A stretch of 53,040 nt of DNA from Sphingomonas canadensis. Lineage in GTDB: Bacteria; Pseudomonadota; Alphaproteobacteria; Sphingomonadales; Sphingomonadaceae. This document shows, piece by piece, positions 43,683 through 51,260 of the stretch. Position 1 is the stretch's first letter; every line of letters begins with the position of its first letter. The DNA lies in NCBI RefSeq assembly GCF_026013525.1, contig NZ_JAPDRA010000016.1, forward strand, positions 1 through 53,040, in the 5' to 3' direction. Under the pieces are notes generated by a model, which was given only the letters and a program-made list of their open reading frames with translations, made no database searches and was not told where the DNA came from. The position numbers and the translations under genes are program-made.

Positions 43683-44990
43683 ATGACCACCCCCAAGACC
43701 TTTCACGTCAAGTCGTTCGGCTGCCAGATGAACGTCTATGACGGCGAGCGCATGGCCGAGCTGATGGCCGCGCAGGGCCTGTCCGCTACCGACGACGCCG
43801 ACGCCGCCGATCTGGTGGTGCTCAATACCTGCCACATCCGCGAGAAGGCGACCGAGAAGGTCTATTCGGACATCGGCCGCCTGCGGAAGGACGGGCGCAA
43901 GCCGATGATCGCGGTCGCCGGATGCGTGGCGCAGGCGGAGGGCGAGGAGATCGTGCGCCGCGCCAAGGTGGACGTGGTGGTGGGGCCTCAGGCCTATCAC
44001 AACCTGCCGAAGCTGGTGGCCGATGCCGCCGCCGGCCGCGCCGCGCTCGATACGGACATGCCCGCCGCCAGCAAGTTCGGCGCGCTGCCCGGCCGCCGCA
44101 AGTCCGGCCCCACAGCCTTCCTGACCGTGCAGGAAGGGTGCGACAAATTCTGCACCTATTGCGTCGTCCCCTATACCCGCGGCGCCGAGGTGAGCCGCCC
44201 GTTCGACGCGATCGTGGCCGAGGCGAAGGCGCTGGTGGACGCGGGCGCGCGCGAGATCACGCTGCTGGGCCAGAACGTCAACGCATGGGACGATGCCGAG
44301 GGGCGCGGGCTGCACGGTCTGATCCACGCGCTCGACCGGATCGAGGGGCTGGCGCGCATCCGCTATACCACCAGCCACCCCAACGACATGCGCGAAGGGC
44401 TGATCCGCGCGCATGCGGAGGTGGCGAAGCTGATGCCCTATCTCCACCTGCCCGTGCAGGCGGGCAGCGATCGCATCCTGAAAGCGATGAACCGCAGCCA
44501 CACGCGCGACAGCTATCTGCGCATCCTGGATCGCGTCCGCGCCGCGCGGCCTGACATCGCGCTGTCGGGCGACTTCATCGTCGGCTTCCCGGGCGAAAGC
44601 GACGCGGATTTCGAGGATACGATGTCGCTGGTCGCCGCGGTGGGCTATGCCCAGTGCTTCAGCTTCAAATACAGCGCCCGCCCGGGCACGCCCGCCGCGG
44701 AGATGGACGGCTTCGTCCCCGCCGAGGTGATGGACGAGCGCCTCCAGCGCCTCCAGGCCGCGCTCAACGCCAGCCAGCTCGCCTTCAACGAGGCGACCAT
44801 GGGCAAGCCCTGCCAGGTCCTGCTCGAACGCCCCGGCCGCAAGCCCGGGCAGAAGGTCGGCAAATCGCCGTGGCTCCAGTCGGTCCATCTGGAGACCGAT
44901 GCCGCGATCGGCGATCTGGTGACGGTGGAGATCGTCCAGGCCGGGCCGAACTCGCTGGGCGGGGTGGAGCGGGTTCAGGCGGCGGCCTGA
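43683..44990 (+). CDS. miaB: tRNA methylthiotransferase MiaB
   Basis: 435-residue radical-SAM methylthiotransferase that converts i6A37 to ms2i6A37 in tRNA. The N-terminal UPF0004 domain begins HVKSFGCQMNVYDGERMAEL, with further Cys in LNTCHIREKA and AVAGCVAQAEG for the auxiliary [4Fe-4S] cluster. The radical-SAM motif is EGCDKFCTYCVVPYTRG. A C-terminal TRAM domain ends the protein. Its two Fe-S clusters make it a likely client of the SUF and NfuA systems. Confidence 0.97.
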   Translation: MTTPKTFHVKSFGCQMNVYDGERMAELMAAQGLSATDDADAADLVVLNTCHIREKATEKVYSDIGRLRKDGRKPMIAVAGCVAQAEGEEIVRRAKVDVVVGPQAYHNLPKLVADAAAGRAALDTDMPAASKFGALPGRRKSGPTAFLTVQEGCDKFCTYCVVPYTRGAEVSRPFDAIVAEAKALVDAGAREITLLGQNVNAWDDAEGRGLHGLIHALDRIEGLARIRYTTSHPNDMREGLIRAHAEVAKLMPYLHLPVQAGSDRILKAMNRSHTRDSYLRILDRVRAARPDIALSGDFIVGFPGESDADFEDTMSLVAAVGYAQCFSFKYSARPGTPAAEMDGFVPAEVMDERLQRLQAALNASQLAFNEATMGKPCQVLLERPGRKPGQKVGKSPWLQSVHLETDAAIGDLVTVEIVQAGPNSLGGVERVQAAA

Positions 44991-44997
44991 GCGCGCT

Positions 44998-45540
44998 TCA
45001 CGGATTCGCCAGCGCCGCCGTTCCCACCAGCGCATTGGCGGCTTCCTCTGCGGGGCCGTTGTAGAGCACGCCGATGTTGAGCGGCTTGCCCTGCGCGGTG
45101 ATCTGCCACCATCCGGCATAGGTGCCGGCGGTGCCCGTGCCGCTGGTCGCCCACAGCTTCGGCGGGCTGGCCCAGGCCGGCCCCTCCTCGCCGCTCGGCG
45201 CCAGCCCCTGGCTCGCCGCCAGCCCCTTGAACTGTTCGGCGAAGTCCATCTTCGGGTTCCAGGTCACGCTGGCGAAGCCGATCGCTTCGGTGCAGCCCTC
45301 CGCCGCGCGGCAGCGCAGCTCATAGCGGCAGGTAAAGGAGGCTGCGTCGCCCGTGGCCGATTTCAGTTCGAAACGGCCCGCGGTTTCGGGCAGCCCCTGC
45401 GGCGCGGTATCCACCGGGCAGACCAGGCCGGACGCGATGTGGCGTTTGCCCCAGTCCGCGTCCTGCCAGCCCGCATCCTGCCGGCCCGCGTCTGGCGCAA
45501 CGGCGCCCGCGATCGATAGCGCGATCAGCATGGCGATCAT
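44998..45540 (-). CDS. Hypothetical exported protein
   Basis: 180 residues from the ATG at 45540, which is placed well after GGAGGGGAG; a GTG two codons earlier is possible. The N-terminus (MIAMLIALSIAGAVAPDAGR) looks like a signal peptide. The body contains Cys in GLVCPVDT, FTCRYELRCRAAEGC, a pattern suited to periplasmic disulfides, and ends in GWWQITAQGKPLNIGVLYNG. I recognise no family. It converges on miaB, with only 7 bases between the stops. Confidence 0.75.
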   Translation of the reverse strand: MIAMLIALSIAGAVAPDAGRQDAGWQDADWGKRHIASGLVCPVDTAPQGLPETAGRFELKSATGDAASFTCRYELRCRAAEGCTEAIGFASVTWNPKMDFAEQFKGLAASQGLAPSGEEGPAWASPPKLWATSGTGTAGTYAGWWQITAQGKPLNIGVLYNGPAEEAANALVGTAALANP

Positions 45541-45794
45541 CGGCACTCCCCTCCCGGAATCGTTACGTCCGCGATCAGCGTAGCAAGGAAGTCACGCCGC
45601 GGGAAATCCTGCGCGGCGCGCCGCTTTTCGCTGTCCCGGCGGCGCGGCTTCTGCCAGAATCGGCGGCGCATGAAGCCTGTGCCCCGTCCCGCCCGCCAGG
45701 GAACCCCGCGCCAGCCCGAACGGCCCGGCGCCCGGCCCGGCGGCGCCCTTGCCCGCACGGCCCGATCCGCACCCCATCACAGACAAGGAGCCGC

Positions 45795-46799
45795 ATGAGC
45801 CGCAAGCCTGTCCCCGCCCAATCCGGCGAGCGTAGCCGCGCCGAGGTGACCTTCGACAAGCCCCAGCTCCTGCCGCAGCTCTTCGGCGAATATGATGCGA
45901 ACATATTGGCGCTGGAGGAGCGGCTGGGCGTCTATATCCACGCCCGCGGCCAGCGCGTGCTGATCGAGGGCACGGCCGAGGCGGTGGCCCATGCGCGCGA
46001 GGTGCTGCAGGAGCTGCACACCCGCGTAATACGCGGCGAGGAGATCGACGCCGGGCTGATCGACGCGGTGATCGCGATGTCGAGCGAGCCGATGCTCCAC
46101 GGCATCGTGCGCGCGGAAACCGGGGTGGGCGGCCTGCCCCCCATCATGATCCGCACGCGGCGCAAGACGATCGTGCCGCGCTCCGCCGCGCAGACGCATT
46201 ACATGCGCGAGCTGGTCAACAACGACATGATCTTCGCGCTTGGCCCGGCGGGTACCGGCAAGACCTATCTGGCGGTGGCGCAGGCGGTGGCCCAGCTCAT
46301 GACCGGCAGCGTCCAGCGGCTGATCCTGTCGCGCCCGGCGGTGGAGGCCGGCGAACGGCTGGGCTTCCTGCCCGGCGACATGAAGGAGAAGGTCGATCCC
46401 TATCTCCGCCCGATCTACGACGCGCTGTATGACTGCATGCCGCCCGAGCAGGTGGAGCGGCGCATCGCCAGCGGCGAGATCGAGATCGCGCCGATCGCCT
46501 TCATGCGCGGCCGCACGCTGGCCGACGCCTTCGTGATCCTGGACGAGGCGCAGAACACCACACCGGGGCAGATGAAGATGTTCCTCACCCGCTTCGGCCA
46601 GAACAGCCGGATGGTGATCTGCGGCGATCCCAACCAGACCGACCTGCCCGGCGGCACCGCGGCATCGGGGCTGAACGACGCGGTGATGCGGCTGGAGGGC
46701 GTGGAGGGCATCTCGATCTGCCGCTTCAGCGCCGCCGATGTCGTGCGCCACCCGATCGTGGGCCGGATCGTCATGGCCTATGAGGGGCCGGATGCTTGA
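45795..46799 (+). CDS. phoH: PhoH-like NTPase
   Basis: 334-residue PhoH/YbeZ-type ATPase. A KH-like N-terminal region (IHARGQRVLIEGTAEAVAHA) precedes the P-loop FALGPAGTGKTYLAVAQAVA and the Walker B region FVILDEAQNTTPGQMKMFLT, with SRMVICGDPNQTDLPGG as sensor region. It works with the RNase YbeY in rRNA maturation and RNA quality control. AAGGAGCCGC precedes the ATG. ybeY normally follows directly; here a toxin-antitoxin module sits between them. The 248 bases before it (from 45547) hold no feature that I can support. Confidence 0.95.
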   Translation: MSRKPVPAQSGERSRAEVTFDKPQLLPQLFGEYDANILALEERLGVYIHARGQRVLIEGTAEAVAHAREVLQELHTRVIRGEEIDAGLIDAVIAMSSEPMLHGIVRAETGVGGLPPIMIRTRRKTIVPRSAAQTHYMRELVNNDMIFALGPAGTGKTYLAVAQAVAQLMTGSVQRLILSRPAVEAGERLGFLPGDMKEKVDPYLRPIYDALYDCMPPEQVERRIASGEIEIAPIAFMRGRTLADAFVILDEAQNTTPGQMKMFLTRFGQNSRMVICGDPNQTDLPGGTAASGLNDAVMRLEGVEGISICRFSAADVVRHPIVGRIVMAYEGPDA

Positions 46800-46821
46800 A
46801 GTCCGGGATATCCTGAATTAG
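46792..46821 (+). pseudogene. Truncated duplicate of the ybeY start
   Basis: An ATG overlapping the phoH stop opens a nine-codon frame, MLEVRDILN, ending in TAG. The intact ybeY 0.7 kb downstream begins MLDVAGIVE. The DNA shares GATGCTTGA exactly, plus most of the next bases (GTC, GGG). This looks like the original or duplicated beginning of ybeY left behind when vapBC entered. Confidence 0.55.
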
Positions 46822-46834
46822 ATACGGGATATCC
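46804..46834 (+). promoter_or_regulatory. Two operator-like repeats ahead of vapB
   Basis: CGGGATATCC occurs at 46804-46813 and again at 46825-46834, 21 bp apart (two DNA turns). The core GGATATCC is itself palindromic. A TAGATA sequence between them resembles a -10 element. The layout suits autorepression by the VapBC complex. Confidence 0.55.
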
Positions 46835-46848
46835 CTGCGGAGATTGCG

Positions 46849-47106
46849 ATGGCATCCCTGTACATCAAGGATCGCGAGACTGCAGCGCTCGCCGCCGAAC
46901 TCGCAGCGGAGCTCGGCACGACGAAGACCGAAGCGGTGCGCGATGCGTTGCGCCGGCGGATAGCCGAAATCGCGGCGCCGAAATCCGGGTCCGGCCAGGG
47001 CCTGCTCGAACGGCTCGACGAATGGCGCAAGGCGAATCCCCTGCCGCCTCCTACGGGCCTGAAGGCCGACAAGGCCTTTTTCGACGATCTGTGGGGCGAG
47101 ATTTGA
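46849..47106 (+). CDS. vapB: VapB-type antitoxin
   Basis: 85-residue PSK/VapB-like antitoxin. The N-terminal MASLYIKDRETAALAAELAA and EAVRDALRRRI form a ribbon-helix-helix or AbrB-like DNA-binding part, and the C-terminal LLERLDEWRKANPLPP and KADKAFFDDLWGEI should wrap the toxin. It neutralises VapC and represses its own promoter. Its stop overlaps the vapC TTG start, which ties antitoxin and toxin synthesis. Confidence 0.88.
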   Translation: MASLYIKDRETAALAAELAAELGTTKTEAVRDALRRRIAEIAAPKSGSGQGLLERLDEWRKANPLPPPTGLKADKAFFDDLWGEI

Positions 47107-47498
47107 TCTTCGTCGACGCATCCGCGCTGGTCGCGATTCTGGCCGGAGAAGCGGAGCGCCCTGCCCTGATCAGCGCGCTGGACGGGGATTCGGAAAGGCT
47201 ATGGTCGGCAATGTCATGCTGGGAAGCGGTTGCAAGCCTCCGGCGCTCCTACGGGATGGACGTTGTCACCGCGCGCCGCGAAGTTGAAAGCGGGGCGCGT
47301 CTGATGGGACTCGAGCTCGTGCCAATCGGCCCGGAAGAACTGACTTGCGCGCTCGATGCCTATCAGCGCTTCGGCAAGGGCAGTGGCCATGCCGCGCGCC
47401 TCAACATGGGCGATTGCTTCGCCTATGCCTGCGCCACGACCAACGATGCCAGGCTGCTCTACAAGGGCGACGATTTCGCCCGCACGGATATTGCCTGA
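47103..47498 (+). CDS. vapC: VapC-type PIN-domain ribonuclease toxin
   Basis: 131-residue PIN-domain toxin. The acidic active site is seen as Asp5 in MIFVDASALVAILAGE, a Glu in MSCWEAVASLRR, the Asp in MGDCFAYACA and later Asp residues in LLYKGDDFARTDIA. VapC enzymes cleave tRNA or rRNA. The start is a TTG overlapping the vapB stop, which should keep toxin yield low. The stop overlaps the ybeY ATG (TGATG), so the toxin gene is now coupled to a housekeeping RNase gene. Confidence 0.9.
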   Translation: MIFVDASALVAILAGEAERPALISALDGDSERLWSAMSCWEAVASLRRSYGMDVVTARREVESGARLMGLELVPIGPEELTCALDAYQRFGKGSGHAARLNMGDCFAYACATTNDARLLYKGDDFARTDIA

Positions 47499-48007
47499 TG
47501 CTTGACGTCGCGGGCATCGTCGAGCCCGGCTGGCCGGAGCAGGACTGGGAGGATCTGGCCGCACGCGCGTCCGCCGCGGCACTGGGGCAGTCACCTTTCG
47601 CCGAATGGGCCAATGCACCCGCCGTCATCGAAGTGGCGGTCCGCTTCACCTCCGACGAGGAGGTCCGCATCCTCAACCGCGACTACAGGCAGAAGGACAA
47701 GCCCACCAACGTCCTGTCCTTCCCCATGATCGAGCCCGACCTGCTCGAATCGGTAACGATGAACACCGACGACGGCGAGGTGATCCTGGGCGATATCGTA
47801 CTCGCCCATGGCGTCTGCGCGCGCGAGGCGGCGGAACGCGGCATACCGGTTCAGGATCATGCCGCGCACCTGATTGTCCACGGCACCCTCCATTTGCTAG
47901 GATATGACCATCAGGGGGATGCGGAGGCCGAGGCCATGGAGGCCATGGAGCAGGCCGCGATGGCCGACCTCGGCCTGCACGACCCCTATCCGGTACGCGA
48001 GGACTGA
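47498..48007 (+). CDS. ybeY: Endoribonuclease YbeY
   Basis: 169-residue zinc-dependent endoribonuclease involved in 16S rRNA maturation and ribosome quality control. The metal motif H(x3)H(x5)H is visible in AAHLIVHGTLHLLGYDH. The preceding RQKDKPTNVLSFPM is also family-specific. The start is placed at 47498, overlapping the vapC stop by one base. Expression may depend on read-through or coupling from vapBC. Confidence 0.95.
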   Translation: MLDVAGIVEPGWPEQDWEDLAARASAAALGQSPFAEWANAPAVIEVAVRFTSDEEVRILNRDYRQKDKPTNVLSFPMIEPDLLESVTMNTDDGEVILGDIVLAHGVCAREAAERGIPVQDHAAHLIVHGTLHLLGYDHQGDAEAEAMEAMEQAAMADLGLHDPYPVRED

Positions 48008-48015
48008 CCACCACC

Positions 48016-48927
48016 ATGCCCGAGGGCCAAAGTAGCAGCGGCAACGGCGAGAACCACGACAGCGGCGGGATATGGCGCGGAATCCGCACCCTGCTGTTCG
48101 GGGACACCCAGGAAGAAACGCTGCGCGAGCGCATCGAGGACGCGATCGACGAGCATGAGGACGAAGGCGGCAAGTCGCCCGCCGGAGACCTGGCCCCGAT
48201 CGAGCGGCAGATGCTGCGCAACCTGCTCCATTTCGGCGAGCGCGACGCGGGCGACATGGGCGTGCCCCGCGCGGACATCATCGCCGTGGACGAGTCGGCG
48301 CCCTTCGACGACGTGGTGAAGCTGTTCGCCGAGGCGGGGCACAGCCGCCTGCCCGTCTATCGCGGCGCGCTGGATACGGTGGTGGGCATGGTCCATGTGA
48401 AGGACGTGTTCGCGATCCTGGCGACCGGCGCGCCGCCGCCGCCCGACGTTTCCGGCCTGATCCGCAAGCCGCTGTTCGTGCCGCAATCGATGGGCGCGCT
48501 CGATCTGCTTGCCCAGATGCGCCAGAAGCGCACGCACCTGGCGATCGTGCTCGACGAATATTCGGGCACCGAGGGGCTGATCACGATCGAGGACCTGATC
48601 GAGGAGATCGTGGGCGAGATCGAGGACGAGCATGACGAGGCGCCTCCCGCGATGCTGGTGCCGATCGACGGCGGCGGATGGGAAGCCGACGCCCGTGCCG
48701 AGCTGGAGGATGTTGCCGAGACGATCGATCCCCGGCTGGCCGAGCTGGAAGAGGATGTCGATACGCTCGGCGGCCTCGCCTTCGTGCTTGCTGGCCACGT
48801 CCCCAAGCCGGGCGAGATGCTGGCGCATGACAGCGGCTGGACGCTGGAGATCGTCGAAGCCGATCCGCGCCGCGTGACGCGCCTGCGCCTGCACCCGCCG
48901 GAGGAGAAGGCCGAGGCGGAGGAGTGA
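48016..48927 (+). CDS. CorC/HlyC-type CBS-domain protein
   Basis: 303-residue cytosolic protein with tandem CBS domains (DIIAVDESAPFDDVVKLFAE, GHSRLPVYRGALDTVVGMVH, and LDEYSGTEGLITIEDLIEEI) and a C-terminal transporter-associated domain (DTLGGLAFVLAGHVPKPGEM). CorC proteins are associated with magnesium/cobalt efflux or are the cytosolic part of HlyC/CorC transporters. It follows ybeY after 8 bases and is a regular member of the phoH-ybeY-corC group. Confidence 0.92.
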   Translation: MPEGQSSSGNGENHDSGGIWRGIRTLLFGDTQEETLRERIEDAIDEHEDEGGKSPAGDLAPIERQMLRNLLHFGERDAGDMGVPRADIIAVDESAPFDDVVKLFAEAGHSRLPVYRGALDTVVGMVHVKDVFAILATGAPPPPDVSGLIRKPLFVPQSMGALDLLAQMRQKRTHLAIVLDEYSGTEGLITIEDLIEEIVGEIEDEHDEAPPAMLVPIDGGGWEADARAELEDVAETIDPRLAELEEDVDTLGGLAFVLAGHVPKPGEMLAHDSGWTLEIVEADPRRVTRLRLHPPEEKAEAEE

Positions 48928-48973
48928 TCGCCGGGAACTGGTAATCGGCGCTCCGCGCCCCTATCCTGGCGCT

Positions 48974-50452
48974 ATGCCAAGGCTTCTCAAGCGCATCCTG
49001 ATCTCCGCCGCCGTACTCGCCGTGATCGGCGCCGCCGGCATCTGGTGGGCGCTCCGCCCCGACGTCGCCCTGCTCAGCGCTGATGCCGGCACGGGCAAGG
49101 TCCCCGATCTGGGCGCGCCGCGTTACCAGAATGTGCCCACGATGCGCGTCGCCGATGCGGTCGGCTGGGCCGCGGGCGCGCAGCCCAAGGCGGCGGCGGG
49201 CCTGAAGGTACAGGCCTTTGCCGAGGGGCTGGAGCATCCGCGCTGGCTGTATCGCCTGCCCAACGGCGATATCCTGGTGGCCGAGACCAACTCGCCACCG
49301 CGCGACGTGGGCGGCATCACCGGGCTGGTGATGGGCTGGCTGATGGGCAAGGCGGGCGCGGGCGTGCCCTCGCCAAACCGCATCACGCTGCTGCGCGATT
49401 CGAACGGCGACGGCGTGGCGGAGACGCGCTCGGCCTTCCTCACCGGGCTCAACTCGCCCTTCGGCATGACGCTTATGGGCGGCTGGCTCTATGTCGCCAA
49501 CACCGACGGGCTGGTGCGCTTCCCCTATAAGGAGGGCGACACCAGGATCGCCGCCAAGCCGGAGAAGGTGGTCAGCTATGCCGGCGGCGGCAACCACTGG
49601 ACGCGCGACGTGGTGGCCGCGCCCGACGGCAAGAGCCTGTTCGTCTCGGTCGGCTCCTCGTCGAACATCGGCGAGAACGGGCTCGATAAGGAAGGCTCGG
49701 CGATCTACGAGGGCGACGCGCTCGCGCTCGCGCGCAATCCCAAGGCCGCCGAACAGGGCCGCGCGCTGATCCTGGAGATATTCCCGGACAGCAAGACGAT
49801 GCGCGTCCTCGCCTGGGGCCTGCGCAATCCCGTCGGCCTGGCGTTCGAGCCGGTCAGCCAGCGGCTGTGGACCGTCGTCAACGAACGCGACATGATGGGT
49901 TCGGACAGCCCGCCCGATTATCTGACGCGCGTCGAATTCGGCGGCTTCTATGGCTGGCCGTGGAATTACTGGGGCGGGTATGAGGACCCCCGCGTATCCC
50001 CCGGCCGCCCGGACCTGCGCGAATATTCGCGGCGCCCCGATTTCGGCCTGGGGCCGCACGTCGCGCCGCTGGGCCTCACCTTCGCATCGGGCGCGCGGCT
50101 GGGGCCGAACTGGTCGAACGGCGCTTTCATCGGCCTGCACGGTTCGTGGAACCGCGAGCCGCTGTCGGGCTACAAGGTCGTCTATGTCCCCTTCGGCGAC
50201 AACGGCCTGCCCGCCAAGGACGCCAAGCCCGTGGACGTGCTCACCGGCTTCCTCGACGCCGGCGGCAAGAAGGCGCAGGGCCGCCCGGTGGGCGTGATCG
50301 TCGATGCATCGGGCGGCCTGCTGGTCGCGGACGACGTCGGCAACCGAATCTGGCGCGTCAGCTCCGCGCAGACCCCGGTGCCCGAACCGGCCCCGGGGCC
50401 GAAGCCGGCTCCGTCCCCCTCGCCCACCCCAAAGGCGGCGAAGGGCAAATAG
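48974..50452 (+). CDS. PQQ-type sugar/sorbosone dehydrogenase-like protein
   Basis: 492-residue envelope protein with a membrane anchor or signal (RILISAAVLAVIGAAGIWWA) and a six-bladed beta-propeller. Family segments include GLEHPRWLYRLPNGDILVAE, LLRDSNGDGVAETRS, GGGNHWTRDVVAAPDGKSLF and FGGFYGWPWNYWGG. This is the L-sorbosone dehydrogenase / soluble glucose dehydrogenase type, which uses PQQ in the periplasm. The C-terminus is Pro-rich. Its presence between corC and lnt is a local insertion relative to the commonest gene order. The substrate is unknown. Confidence 0.85.
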   Translation: MPRLLKRILISAAVLAVIGAAGIWWALRPDVALLSADAGTGKVPDLGAPRYQNVPTMRVADAVGWAAGAQPKAAAGLKVQAFAEGLEHPRWLYRLPNGDILVAETNSPPRDVGGITGLVMGWLMGKAGAGVPSPNRITLLRDSNGDGVAETRSAFLTGLNSPFGMTLMGGWLYVANTDGLVRFPYKEGDTRIAAKPEKVVSYAGGGNHWTRDVVAAPDGKSLFVSVGSSSNIGENGLDKEGSAIYEGDALALARNPKAAEQGRALILEIFPDSKTMRVLAWGLRNPVGLAFEPVSQRLWTVVNERDMMGSDSPPDYLTRVEFGGFYGWPWNYWGGYEDPRVSPGRPDLREYSRRPDFGLGPHVAPLGLTFASGARLGPNWSNGAFIGLHGSWNREPLSGYKVVYVPFGDNGLPAKDAKPVDVLTGFLDAGGKKAQGRPVGVIVDASGGLLVADDVGNRIWRVSSAQTPVPEPAPGPKPAPSPSPTPKAAKGK

Positions 50453-50458
50453 CGCGCG

Positions 50459-50758
50459 TCAGGCGAGCAGCGCCGCTCCCTTCTCGATCAGCTTGTCGCG
50501 AATCTTGCCCGCGAACATCGCGGCATAGCCGGGCAGCTCCAGCTCGGCGCGGACATGGCCGTCGTCCGCATACAGGCGGCAGGGCACCGCCACGCCCATC
50601 GTCGCCACGCGGAAGTGATAGGTGTCGCCTTCCCAGTGCGCGTCGCTCATCGTGCCGCCGGGCACCATGTCGGCCAGCCGCTCCGCCCCCGCCGCGATGC
50701 GCGCGCGGGCGCCGTCGCGGCCCAGGCCGTGCGGGATTTCCACGATCAGGGGATCCAT
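50459..50758 (-). CDS. Polyhydroxyalkanoic acid system-type small protein
   Basis: 99 residues matching the PHA_gran_rgn family: IVEIPHGLGRDGARARIAAG, then HWEGDTYHFRVATMGVAVPC and ELELPGYAAMFAGKIRDKLI. Members are found near PHA genes and elsewhere and are poorly characterised. The gene converges on the sorbosone dehydrogenase and lies 8 bases downstream of the VOC gene, so the two are probably co-transcribed. Confidence 0.8.
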   Translation of the reverse strand: MDPLIVEIPHGLGRDGARARIAAGAERLADMVPGGTMSDAHWEGDTYHFRVATMGVAVPCRLYADDGHVRAELELPGYAAMFAGKIRDKLIEKGAALLA

Positions 50759-50766
50759 CGCAGCAC

Positions 50767-51186
50767 CTATTTCGCGAAGAGCTGCGAATCGTCGCCGAAC
50801 GCCTTGAACTCCAGCGCGTTGCCGCTGGGATCCAGGAAGAACATCGTCGCCTGCTCGCCCACCTGTCCCTTGAACCGCACATAGGGGGCGATGCCGAAGG
50901 GCACGTCCGCCGCCGCCACGCGCGCGGCCAGCGCCTCCCAGTCGGCCATGGTCAGCACCACACCGAAATGCGGCACCGGCACATTATGCCCGTCCACCGG
51001 ATTGTTCGCGGCCACGGCCCGGGCGCCGGGATGCAGATGCGCCACGATCTGGTGCCCGAACAGATCGAAATCGATCCAGCTTTCCGACGAGCGCCCCTCC
51101 GGACAGCCGAGGATGCCGCCATAGAAGGCGCGCGCCGCGGCAAGATCATGGACCGGAAAGGCGAGGTGGAACGGCCGGATGCTCAT
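50767..51186 (-). CDS. VOC-family (glyoxalase-like) protein
   Basis: 139-residue vicinal-oxygen-chelate fold protein. The N-terminal MSIRPFHLAFPVHDLAAARA and FYGGILGCPEGRSSESWIDF form the first beta-alpha-beta repeat. A likely metal ligand His occurs in VPVPHFGVVL and a Glu in SGNALEFKAF. Relatives are extradiol dioxygenases and glyoxalases; no substrate can be assigned. The ATG at 51186 restores the family N-terminus. It is divergent from lnt. Confidence 0.88.
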   Translation of the reverse strand: MSIRPFHLAFPVHDLAAARAFYGGILGCPEGRSSESWIDFDLFGHQIVAHLHPGARAVAANNPVDGHNVPVPHFGVVLTMADWEALAARVAAADVPFGIAPYVRFKGQVGEQATMFFLDPSGNALEFKAFGDDSQLFAK

Positions 51187-51260
51187 GGCCCAGCGCCTAG
51201 CAACCGCGCGGGCCGGGCGAAAGGGCGGCGCATCGCCCCGCGGCCCGTTCCGTCGCCCGC

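Noticed and set aside
46800..47500. The possibility that vapBC lies on a larger mobile island
   Set aside because: No integrase, transposase or long flanking repeat is present; only the pair and a short duplicated junction can be seen.
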